A DNA stretch of 64,000 nt, from assembly GCF_018736105.1 (NCBI RefSeq), contig NZ_CP076135.1, positions 5,386,495 through 5,450,494 of the forward strand. The letters are read 5' to 3'. The notes beneath the pieces were generated by a model. The model worked only from the letters and a program-made list of their open reading frames with translations. It did no database searches and had not been told where the DNA came from. This stretch comes from Bradyrhizobium sediminis. GTDB lineage: Bacteria; Pseudomonadota; Alphaproteobacteria; Rhizobiales; Xanthobacteraceae. Shown here in pieces: positions 27,155 to 34,517 of this stretch. Position numbers and translations under genes: made by a program. Each line of letters begins with the position of its first letter. The stretch's first letter is position 1.

Positions 27155-28408
27155 ATGTTCAGATTTTTCCTCGGTGCCCTTGTGGCGACCCTGATTGGTG
27201 GCAGCGCGTCGGCCGCCACCGAGATCAATGTTCTCTACGGACTGCCCTGGCTATTCAAGGAGACGCACGAGACGATCGCCAGGGAGTTCATGGCCGAGAA
27301 CCCCGGCATCAAGGTGAACCTGCTTGCACCGGCTAAATCTTACGAGGAAGTCGTCACCGCCGTCCTGCGCGGTGCGGTAGCCGGTTCGGTTCCGGACGTG
27401 GCCTTCTGCGGCACCAACCTGATGGGGGTTGTGGTGGACCGCGCCCTCGCCCAGCCCCTCGATCAGTTTATCAGCGATGAAAAGGATTGGGCCAAGCAGG
27501 GCTACATTCCAGGAATGCTTGCGACCAGTCAGGTCGATGGCAAGCAGTATGGCATGCCCTTCGCCCTGTCGACGCCGATCGCCTATTACAACATCGACAT
27601 TGTCAAACGCGCCGGCGGGGATCCGGACAATCTGCCGAAGACCTGGGACGACGTCCTGGCCCTCAGTGAAAAGATCAACAAGCTTGGTGGCGACACCAAG
27701 AGCATGTTCATCCATTGGCAGACCACCGGCAATTATCTGTGGCAGGCGCTGCTTTTCACGAATGGCGGCAAACTGCTGACGGAGGACAAAAAGAAAGCAG
27801 CATTCAATTCCCCCGAGGGCATGAGGGCGCTGACCGCGCTGCACGATTTCAGCGCGCGCGCGAAGATGCCGAACTACACCCGCGAACAGGGCCGCCAGGA
27901 CTTCACGGCGGGCATGCTGGGCATGCAGTTTTCATCGTCTGCCGAGCTGACCCTGGTCACCAAGCAGATTGGGTCGAAATTTGAGCTGCGCACTGCGCCG
28001 TTCCCCACACCTCGGCTGGACACCAAGATCGTGTCGGGCGGTGCAACCGCGATGTTGTTTGCCAAGGACAAGGACAAGCAGAAGGCCGCCTGGGCATACA
28101 TGAAATACCTGAGTGGCGCACGGGCGCAGACCACTATGGCGCGCCTCACCGGCTACATCCCCAGCAACCAGATCGCGATCGATACGCCGGCGATGCTTGG
28201 CGACTACTACGCCAAAGCTCCCAACGCGCGCACCAGCCTGCAGCAATTGCCGCGGGCCACCGCGTGGGTCGGATTCCCCGGCGACAACAGCGTGAAGATT
28301 ATCGACGTCATCACCGACAATCTCGAGTCCGTGGTCGCGTTGAGGGCCGCCCCGAAGGACGCGATGGTTCGAATGGAAGCCGAAGTCAACGCACTGTTGC
28401 CGAAATAA
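27155..28408 (+). CDS. Extracellular solute-binding protein, family 1 type
   Basis: 417 residues from ATG 27155, with a signal peptide ending after SASA. The mature chain begins TEINVLYGLPW and has the usual two-lobe pattern of family 1 binding proteins (ETIAREFMAENPGIKV, GKQYGMPFALSTPIAYYN, FTAGMLGMQFSSSAEL). It should deliver the ligand to the two upstream permeases. AAAGGA lies eight bases before the ATG. Placement last among the transport genes, before the dioxygenase, suggests that the ligand or a derivative is the dioxygenase substrate. Confidence 0.92.
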   Translation: MFRFFLGALVATLIGGSASAATEINVLYGLPWLFKETHETIAREFMAENPGIKVNLLAPAKSYEEVVTAVLRGAVAGSVPDVAFCGTNLMGVVVDRALAQPLDQFISDEKDWAKQGYIPGMLATSQVDGKQYGMPFALSTPIAYYNIDIVKRAGGDPDNLPKTWDDVLALSEKINKLGGDTKSMFIHWQTTGNYLWQALLFTNGGKLLTEDKKKAAFNSPEGMRALTALHDFSARAKMPNYTREQGRQDFTAGMLGMQFSSSAELTLVTKQIGSKFELRTAPFPTPRLDTKIVSGGATAMLFAKDKDKQKAAWAYMKYLSGARAQTTMARLTGYIPSNQIAIDTPAMLGDYYAKAPNARTSLQQLPRATAWVGFPGDNSVKIIDVITDNLESVVALRAAPKDAMVRMEAEVNALLPK

Positions 28409-28437
28409 CAAGAACCTCAAACAGCGAAGGATAGCCA

Positions 28438-29544
28438 ATGTTGGACGTAGTGGAAAAAACGAAAAAGACGGAATATGCCCCTGGCCCGGTGGGCGGTCCG
28501 TTTGCCTGGAAGTCAGCCGACCTGCAGAAGGACGAGCGCTGGATCCATCGGCTGAGCGATGAAGACATCGCCGAACTCGAGGCTGCGGTCGCGGTTTCGC
28601 GCGCACGCGGGTTGGACATCATCGATATAGCGAAGGATGATTTTCCCCTTTCCGGGCTTACCGAAAAGATCCAGCTGATGCGCCAGGATATCCTTGCGAA
28701 TTTCGGCTTTGCCTATCTTCGCGGGCTTCCGGTTCGAAAGTACGACCGTGAAACATTGACCCGCATCTACTGGGGGCTGTCTCTTCATGTGGGCGATCCG
28801 GTGGCCCAGAATCGTAACGGCCATCTGCTGGGGCACGTGATCGATATCGGCACCCCGGTTGACGACGTCAACAAACGCCTCACCCAAACCTCCACCGAAC
28901 TGCAATTTCACTCCGACGCGTGTGACGTGGTCGGCCTGGTCTGCATCAATACGGCGATGGAAGGCGGCCAAAGCGCGCTGGTCAGCGCCGCCTCCGTTCA
29001 CGACGAGATGCTTCGCCGCCGGCCGGAACTCTGCCACGCGCTCTATGATCCCCTCACCGTCGACCGCCGCGGCGAGATTCCAGCGGGGAAACATCCCTGG
29101 ATGCGTATCCCGGTTTTCAGCTGGCACAAGAATTCGTTGGTTGGATATGCGCCGCTGAAGAACTACGTCGAGTCCGCGACCAGATTCGAAGACGCCCCGA
29201 AAACGACGGAAGAACAATGGGAAGCGTTTCGTCTGTTTCTCGATCTCTGCAATGATCCGGAATTCTCGCTGCACATACCCTTCGAGCCCGGCGACTTCCA
29301 GTTCGTCCACAACCATGTGGTGTTCCATTCGCGGACCAGTTTCAAGGACTGGCCGGATTCCCCCGAAAGGAAGCGTCATCTGATGCGGATCTGGCTGTCT
29401 TTGCCCGACGGAATGGAACTGCCAGAGGCGATTGCCGAGCGCTGGATCAATATCGAACGCGGGACCAAACGGGGCGGCGTAAATATCCCAAATCGCAAGA
29501 ACTTGACGATCGCCCTCGAGCCGGAAACGCCCGCTTTCGATTGA
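28438..29544 (+). CDS. TauD/TfdA-family Fe(II)/2-oxoglutarate dioxygenase
   Basis: 368 residues. The iron-binding HxD is in QFHSDACDVVG (about residues 157-165) and the distal histidine is probably the one in HNHVVFHSRTSF (about 290-301), followed by the 2-oxoglutarate-binding arginine in RKRHLMRIWLS. This is the standard layout of TauD/TfdA and clavaminate-synthase-like enzymes, which hydroxylate a carbon next to a sulfonate, phosphonate, amine or ether group. It is the last gene of the GntR-linked ABC operon, 29 bases after the binding protein, and ends in a hairpin. The substrate is unknown; no sulfatase, phosphatase or further catabolic gene is adjacent. Confidence 0.9.
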   Translation: MLDVVEKTKKTEYAPGPVGGPFAWKSADLQKDERWIHRLSDEDIAELEAAVAVSRARGLDIIDIAKDDFPLSGLTEKIQLMRQDILANFGFAYLRGLPVRKYDRETLTRIYWGLSLHVGDPVAQNRNGHLLGHVIDIGTPVDDVNKRLTQTSTELQFHSDACDVVGLVCINTAMEGGQSALVSAASVHDEMLRRRPELCHALYDPLTVDRRGEIPAGKHPWMRIPVFSWHKNSLVGYAPLKNYVESATRFEDAPKTTEEQWEAFRLFLDLCNDPEFSLHIPFEPGDFQFVHNHVVFHSRTSFKDWPDSPERKRHLMRIWLSLPDGMELPEAIAERWINIERGTKRGGVNIPNRKNLTIALEPETPAFD

Positions 29545-29550
29545 ATGATC

Positions 29551-29580
29551 GGGCCTCCACGCGATCAGGCGTGGGGGCCC
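29551..29580 (+). terminator. Hairpin after the dioxygenase gene
   Basis: Twelve-base arms GGGCCTCCACGC and GCGTGGGGGCCC with one T-G wobble and a six-base loop, six bases past the stop codon. The tail is GGTTCGCT, only weakly T-rich. It probably ends the ABC-dioxygenase transcript. Confidence 0.7.
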
Positions 29581-29592
29581 GGTTCGCTAGCA

Positions 29593-30036
29593 TCAGACCA
29601 GATTGGCGTTCGCTCGCATGCCCTGAAGCAGCGCAGATTCCAGCAAACCGCATTTGCCTGCGAGGATATCGACCAATTCACGCAAGGCCTGATCGGAACC
29701 ACAGCCCCGGACATTTTCGACGAACGCGGTCGCTTCGCCTTCCGAAAAGATGGGGAAACCATCTATTTTCAGGTTGCCACGAACGAGTGCCTCAAGCGTC
29801 GTTTTCCTGTCGGCCAACGACCCCTGACCAGACGTCGTTGCGCATATGTTATTGTAAAGGCCATCTCCCGGCGTCCCCGAGAGTTTCGAGGGATGGGAGC
29901 TTTCTGGCTGACTATCGGCAGCAGGATGCTTTGCCTGCCAAGGCAAGCGAGAAGCCCAAAATTGCGCAGACCCCTCTCCCGATCCGGCATCGAAGCGAAC
30001 GCCTCGCCGCCAAAGCTCTTCAACGAATTCGAGCAT
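29593..30036 (-). CDS. Doubtful or degraded gene of unknown function
   Basis: 147 residues. The C-terminal half (from about RKTTLEALVRG through SEGEATAFVENVRG to ILAGKCGLLESALLQG) has a believable amphipathic protein composition, while the N-terminal third looks like non-coding DNA. AGGAG lies 13 bases ahead of the ATG. A plus-strand frame (29545-30135) covers the same DNA and looks less like protein. This may be the remnant of a larger gene. No family is recognised. It occupies the otherwise gene-free 630 bases between the dioxygenase and the RidA-like gene. Confidence 0.3.
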   Translation of the reverse strand: MLEFVEELWRRGVRFDAGSGEGSAQFWASRLPWQAKHPAADSQPESSHPSKLSGTPGDGLYNNICATTSGQGSLADRKTTLEALVRGNLKIDGFPIFSEGEATAFVENVRGCGSDQALRELVDILAGKCGLLESALLQGMRANANLV

Positions 30037-30172
30037 CGCGCAAGTACGTCTCCTGCCGCTTTACGTGAAAGCCTTATCAAGGAAATATTTCGCGGCGATG
30101 ACAAGACGACAGTTCGCTTTTTCGGGCCAGTATGATTGAGATGTATCCATTTCACGCAAGCGAGTTCTCGCC

Positions 30173-30658
30173 ATGGCCAACATCGAATCCCGTCTCAACG
30201 CTCTCGGCCTGGTGCTGCCGCCGGCCTTCGCTCCGCCGCCCGGAATTGTCCTGCCTTTCGTCAATGTGCGCAGAATCGGCAACCGCGCCGTCCTTGCCGG
30301 GCACGGGCCGCAGAGCCCCGAGGGACCGCTGGCGCAGCCGCTCGGCAAGGTCGGCCGCGAGCTGACCATCGAACAGGGCTATGCCGCCGCAAGGCTCACG
30401 GCATTATCGATGCTGGGCTATCTCAAGCGCGCGCTCGGCGAGCTCGACCGCGTTACGCATTGGGTGCGCATTTTCGGCATGGTCAATTCGGCGCCCGGCT
30501 TCGTCCAGCAACCCGCCGTCATCAACGGCTTCTCCGATCTCATCCTCGAACTCTGGGGACCCGAGGCCGGCGCCCACGCCCGCAGCGCGGTCGGCATGGC
30601 CGAACTGCCGTTCGGGATGCCGGTGGAAATCGAGGGCGAGGTCCAGATCGCGGATTAG
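30173..30658 (+). CDS. RidA/YjgF-family protein
   Basis: 161 residues. The pattern PFVNVRRIGNRAVLAGHGPQSP, then EQGYAAARLTALSMLGYLKRALGELDRV and a late GMAELPFGMPVEIEGEVQI, is that of the longer RidA/YjgF branch often annotated as endoribonuclease L-PSP. Canonical RidA members deaminate reactive enamines and imines; the branch with this ending is less well defined. The catalytic arginine of true RidA (in the RxxxG region) is not certain here. The gene is alone, with YccF 84 bases downstream. Confidence 0.85.
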   Translation: MANIESRLNALGLVLPPAFAPPPGIVLPFVNVRRIGNRAVLAGHGPQSPEGPLAQPLGKVGRELTIEQGYAAARLTALSMLGYLKRALGELDRVTHWVRIFGMVNSAPGFVQQPAVINGFSDLILELWGPEAGAHARSAVGMAELPFGMPVEIEGEVQIAD

Positions 30659-30741
30659 CCGTAAATCGGCTTGATTGTCGGGCCTATCGTCATAGGGTTG
30701 CAGTACCATTCCCCGCGACGCGCTCACATCGAGGAATCCGC

Positions 30742-31146
30742 ATGCAGCCCGTTTCCCTCCTCCTGAACATCTTCTGGATTCTGCTCGGCGGCGCATGGAT
30801 GGCTGCGGGCTGGATGATCGCCGCCGTCGTCATGGCCATCACCATCATCGGCCTGCCCTGGGCAAGGGCCGCGTTCAATATCGCCGTCTATACCCTGCTG
30901 CCGTTCGGCTCCAAGGCGGTCCGTCGCGATGAAGTCACCGGCCAGTCCGACATCGGCACCGGACCGCTCGGCGTGATCGGCAACCTGATCTGGCTGTTGC
31001 TGGCAGGCTGGTGGCTGGCGCTCGGACATATCGTCACCGCGGTCATCCTCGCGGTAACCATCATCGGCATCCCCTTCGCCTGGGCGCATGTCAAACTCGC
31101 CGGCATCGCGCTGTGGCCGATCGGCAAGGTGATCGTGCCGGCATAG
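30742..31146 (+). CDS. yccF: YccF-domain inner membrane protein
   Basis: 134 residues from ATG 30742, preceded by GAGGAA. Two YccF repeats can be seen, each a hydrophobic helix pair ending in ITIIGLPWARAAF or VTIIGIPFAWAHVKL, and the protein ends WPIGKVIVPA. The family forms small multi-pass inner-membrane proteins of unknown function. The frame continues upstream to 30136 but the ribosome site and family length favour this start. Confidence 0.88.
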   Translation: MQPVSLLLNIFWILLGGAWMAAGWMIAAVVMAITIIGLPWARAAFNIAVYTLLPFGSKAVRRDEVTGQSDIGTGPLGVIGNLIWLLLAGWWLALGHIVTAVILAVTIIGIPFAWAHVKLAGIALWPIGKVIVPA

Positions 31147-31169
31147 CCCGTCGGTCCGGGGAGCGCGCC

Positions 31170-31454
31170 TCAGCGCCAGGCTTCGTGCGATTCAGCCGGC
31201 TGGTCGCGGACCCAGTTCGGCCTCAGCAGAACCTTCAGGCCAGCCTCGAACGGGAGAACGCTCACCTGGCGCGCGTCCTCGGTGATCCTGATCGCCCAGG
31301 TCCTGGGAACCGCCGGATGCTCCTGGACCAGCCTTTGAACGACGCCGGCGGCAAACAGCAGGGCATCGATATCGTCGGCCAAAACCGCCCCATCGTGGCC
31401 ATGGCCATCAATGGGGTTGATCGGATCGCAGACCTGGAATCTGTAAAACGGCAT
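31170..31454 (-). CDS. Small DUF6894-like protein
   Basis: 94 residues. It starts MPFYRFQVCDP and has a central ADDIDALLFAAGVVQRLVQEHP helix and a WAIRITEDARQVSVLPFEAGL strand pair, the layout of the short DUF6894-type proteins abundant in Bradyrhizobium. Function unknown. No convincing ribosome site precedes the ATG, so the start is uncertain. It lies downstream of the SsuD-like gene on the same strand and converges on yccF. Confidence 0.6.
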   Translation of the reverse strand: MPFYRFQVCDPINPIDGHGHDGAVLADDIDALLFAAGVVQRLVQEHPAVPRTWAIRITEDARQVSVLPFEAGLKVLLRPNWVRDQPAESHEAWR

Positions 31455-31588
31455 GGAATATGAATGCCCAACCCTTGTTGTTCCCGCTTTGACATCGATC
31501 AACCCTGCGGTCCGCCCTGCGGCAACATTTGTTAAGGGGAACCCGGCAAGGCCTTCGCAGCCTGACTGGCCTTGAAGCCCTGGCTCCC

Positions 31589-32668
31589 CTATGCCGCAAG
31601 CCGGCCGCGGTTGTTCGCGGCGAGGATCGGGCGGATCAGCCGCCCGAAGCGCTCGGCCTCTTCGTCGTGCAGATAGCCGGACAGGCAGAACGAATGACAG
31701 CCGGCGTCGATGAATTGCTGCAGCGTCGCGGCGCATTGGGCGGGATTGCCGACCACCGCGATGCCGGCGCCGGGCCGCACCTTGGTGATGCCGGTCCATA
31801 GATGCGGCATCAGGAGGTCGCCATGCTCGCGGGCGAGTTCCTGCACGCGCCGGTTGGCTTCCGACTTGTTGTAGAGCGTTTTCATCTCCTGCTTCTGCCG
31901 CTCGGTCGCGTCACGCACCAGCACATCGGCGGCCTCCCACGCATCGGCTTCATCTTCGCGGCAGATCACCTGCAGCCGCATGCCGAATCCGATTGTCTGG
32001 TCGCGGCCATGGGCGCGGGCCATGTGCCTGATCTCGGCGATGTTGTCGGCGATCCGGTCCGGCAGGTCGCCCCAGAACAAATGCACGTCGGAATGCTTCG
32101 CCGACATTTCCCACGCCTGCCGCGAGCCGCCGCCGAGATAGAATTTCGGGAACGGCTGCTGCAGCGGCCGCGGCCGGATATGCGCGCCGGACAGCGTGTG
32201 GAATTTGCCTTCGAAATGCACCGGACCGCGCGTGGTCCACAGCGCCTTCAGGATCGAGACTTCCTCCTCCATCAGCGCGTAGCGCTCTTCCTTGGCGTAG
32301 CGCACGCCCTCGCCTTCGACCTCGCTTTCGTTCTGGCCCGCAATCAGGTTGATGCAGATGCGCCCGCCCGACATCTGGTCGAAGGTCGAGATCATCTTGG
32401 CCAGCAGCACCGGATTGATGTAGCCGGGCCGGGCCGCGATCAGCGGCTTGATCTTCGACGAACGCGCCGCCATGAACGCGCCGGTGATCCAGGCCTCCCA
32501 GCACACCGAGCCGACCGGGATCAGCAGATATTCGAAGCCCGCCTTCTCCGCGGCCTGCACCACGCGGTCGCACAAGTCCGGAGATCCCGGCACCTGGGCC
32601 TCGGGCACGCCATAGGCCGTGGTGTCGCCATGTGTGGGAAGGTACCAGCCGAATTCGAGCGGACGCAT
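31589..32668 (-). CDS. SsuD-like LLM-class flavin-dependent monooxygenase
   Basis: 359 residues, the size of FMNH2-dependent alkanesulfonate monooxygenase. Seen are the N-terminal FGWYLPTHGDTTAYG, the segment GSVCWEAWITGAFMA, and the NLIAGQNESEVEGEGV region that places flavin phosphate contacts, then YLGGGSRQAWEMSA. These are typical of the SsuD/MsuD branch of the bacterial luciferase superfamily. It should release sulfite from an organosulfonate, using a separate flavin reductase. A YeeE/YedE sulfur transporter gene is 130 bases upstream on the same strand, which supports a sulfur role. No ssuE or ssuABC gene is in view. Confidence 0.88.
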   Translation of the reverse strand: MRPLEFGWYLPTHGDTTAYGVPEAQVPGSPDLCDRVVQAAEKAGFEYLLIPVGSVCWEAWITGAFMAARSSKIKPLIAARPGYINPVLLAKMISTFDQMSGGRICINLIAGQNESEVEGEGVRYAKEERYALMEEEVSILKALWTTRGPVHFEGKFHTLSGAHIRPRPLQQPFPKFYLGGGSRQAWEMSAKHSDVHLFWGDLPDRIADNIAEIRHMARAHGRDQTIGFGMRLQVICREDEADAWEAADVLVRDATERQKQEMKTLYNKSEANRRVQELAREHGDLLMPHLWTGITKVRPGAGIAVVGNPAQCAATLQQFIDAGCHSFCLSGYLHDEEAERFGRLIRPILAANNRGRLAA

Positions 32669-32798
32669 GAACTTCTCTCCTTGATGCGCGGCTTTGGCCT
32701 GCGCGATTTCCTCAAGGGGCAGTGTACAGGCTGCATCGGGCGGGACAATCGGGGTATCGCCCCGACGGCCCCAGGCCGGTCAATCAGCCTCGAATCCA

Positions 32799-33920
32799 TC
32801 AAGAGGCGCTGACGATCTCGCGGGGGTTGGTCGAACGGACGGATCGTTCGTCGACCAGATAATTCGTCAGCAATGCGCCGGCCCACATCGCGGCAAGGGC
32901 CACCCAGGAGGTCAGGGCAAAGATCGCCCCGCCGGTGACGCCGGCGCCGACGGCGCATCCGCCGGCCAGCATGCCGCCGAAGCCCATTAGCGCCGCGCCG
33001 AACAGGTAGCGGCTCATGCTCGGTCCATCCTGAAATCCCTGCATCTTCCATTCGCCCGCCAGCAACGCGGCAAACAGCGAACCGGCGAACACCCCGGGAA
33101 CCAGACCGACATCGAACCCCAGTTGCAAGGACGGTGAATTGATCAGTCCCATCAGCGTGTCGGCCGATGGCCCGATGAAACTGATGCTCTTGACCTGAAC
33201 CAGATTGAATGAGGTTTGCGAGACGCGAAACGTCAGAAGCCAACCCGCCGCAACGGCGAGGCCGACGCCCACGGCGCTGGCGCCGGCAAGAACGCCGACC
33301 CGGGCGCGCCGCGCCAGCCATAGCGCGCCGCCGAGCCCAAGCATGCCCAGAAGCAGGCCCAACACCGCGCCGGCGTCGACGATTGCAAGCAGGCTGCGCG
33401 AAGGGCCGCCCTGCACGGTCCATAGTTCGGACAGCGCTTCCCGGACCGGCGACAGGAACCCTCGCAGCGAGGCCTGGCCGACGATGGTGAGGACCAGCCC
33501 GGAAATGAGCGCGCGCAGATTTCCGGTCGCCGACAGAACCAACAGGCGGCTCGCGCAACCGCGCGCCAGGATCATGCCGGCGCCGAACAGCACGCCGCCG
33601 ATCAGGCTGCCGGAGAGGCTGCCTCGCGCGGCGAGCTGGCGGGCGCCGGAAACATCGAGCAGCCCGAAGGCGATCAACGCATTGGTGCCGGCAACGGCGG
33701 CAGAGAACGTCAATAGCCAGATCGAGAACTTCGAGCCGAACAGCCCATGTGAGAATTCGATCACGGCGGATCGCAGACAGAATTTGCTCGCTAGCGCGAA
33801 AGCGCCGAACAGCATTCCGATCAAAAGTCCGCCCGCGGCAAGAACCACCGCATCGCCGGCAAGATCGATGAATGATTCCAGATACAAGCCGTTCGGGCCT
33901 TTCATCGGCTGACGGACCAT
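32799..33920 (-). CDS. YeeE/YedE-family sulfur transporter
   Basis: 373 residues; the start may instead be the ATG at 33905. It has about nine or ten membrane helices. Cysteines in KFCLRSA, ARGCASRL and GGCAVGAG lie along the pore, as in the thiosulfate transporter TsuA (YeeE), where three cysteines relay the ion. Internal similarity of the two halves (GxLFGAGMILARGC and GFGGMLAGGCAVG) fits the family. It likely imports thiosulfate or a related sulfur compound. The SsuD-like monooxygenase follows on the same strand. The small TusA-like partner of TsuA is not present. Confidence 0.9.
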   Translation of the reverse strand: MVRQPMKGPNGLYLESFIDLAGDAVVLAAGGLLIGMLFGAFALASKFCLRSAVIEFSHGLFGSKFSIWLLTFSAAVAGTNALIAFGLLDVSGARQLAARGSLSGSLIGGVLFGAGMILARGCASRLLVLSATGNLRALISGLVLTIVGQASLRGFLSPVREALSELWTVQGGPSRSLLAIVDAGAVLGLLLGMLGLGGALWLARRARVGVLAGASAVGVGLAVAAGWLLTFRVSQTSFNLVQVKSISFIGPSADTLMGLINSPSLQLGFDVGLVPGVFAGSLFAALLAGEWKMQGFQDGPSMSRYLFGAALMGFGGMLAGGCAVGAGVTGGAIFALTSWVALAAMWAGALLTNYLVDERSVRSTNPREIVSAS

Positions 33921-33934
33921 GACGCTGACCAGTG

Positions 33935-34084
33935 CTCACTATTAATGGTCAGTGAGTCGCTTGTTGCCCATGCTTCGAGACGCTCGCGATGCTCGCTCCT
34001 CAGCATGAGGTCGTTGTGTATCAACAAGTTAAACCTCATCCTGAGGAGGCCGCGAAGCGGCCGTCTCGAAGGATGACTGCATTA
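33935..34084. repeat. 150-bp palindromic dispersed repeat, copy 2
   Basis: Same orientation as the copy at 4528, and equal in length. It lies directly upstream of the YeeE/YedE start and so in its leader or promoter region. Differences from copy 1 are mostly single transitions in the loop and ends. The flanks do not show a convincing target-site duplication. Confidence 0.85.
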
Positions 34085-34174
34085 GTATTAGATTGTCAGG
34101 AGATCGCTGCCGATCATTGATTTGGCGCAATCAACCGCTTCGGCGGGGGCAGCCCCGACGCCGCGCCGGTTCCC

Positions 34175-34402
34175 TCACTTCGGTCCCAGCAACCGCTCGC
34201 GATAGGCCTCCAGCCCCAGCCGGACGTCCTTGTCCTCGACCCATTCGCCTGTCTCATCCATGACGCCGGCCTCCAGCATCGCGGCCGCGCAGGGCCAGTG
34301 CAGATCGACCCAGCGCGGAATATCGGCCTCCGGCATGGCGCTCCGCCGGCAGATCCGCTCGGTCATTTCGCGGGCCAATGGTTCGATGTTGGAGGAGGTC
34401 AT
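34175..34402 (-). CDS. Small conserved-looking hypothetical protein
   Basis: 75 residues with well-behaved composition: an Arg/Glu-rich N-terminus (EPLAREMTERICRRSAMP), a central DLHWPCAAAMLEAG and an acidic middle followed by GLEAYRERLLGPK. The codon use matches real genes of this genome. No family is recognised. It sits between the YeeE region and the patatin gene. The ATG at 34402 has no strong ribosome site close by, so the start is only probable. Confidence 0.55.
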   Translation of the reverse strand: MTSSNIEPLAREMTERICRRSAMPEADIPRWVDLHWPCAAAMLEAGVMDETGEWVEDKDVRLGLEAYRERLLGPK

Positions 34403-34517
34403 GGGATCGTCGTCGCCGGGTTCCAGGTCGCGCAGGTCTTACACCAGGACATGGCCGGGAGCGTGGCAATCGGCGCTGACGCAGCCGGAGCTTGGTGGAT
34501 GAAGACCTGTGTGGATT

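Noticed and set aside
29545..30135. 196-residue plus-strand frame upstream of the RidA-like gene
   Set aside because: Includes the terminator hairpin of the dioxygenase gene in its first codons and shows no family pattern.
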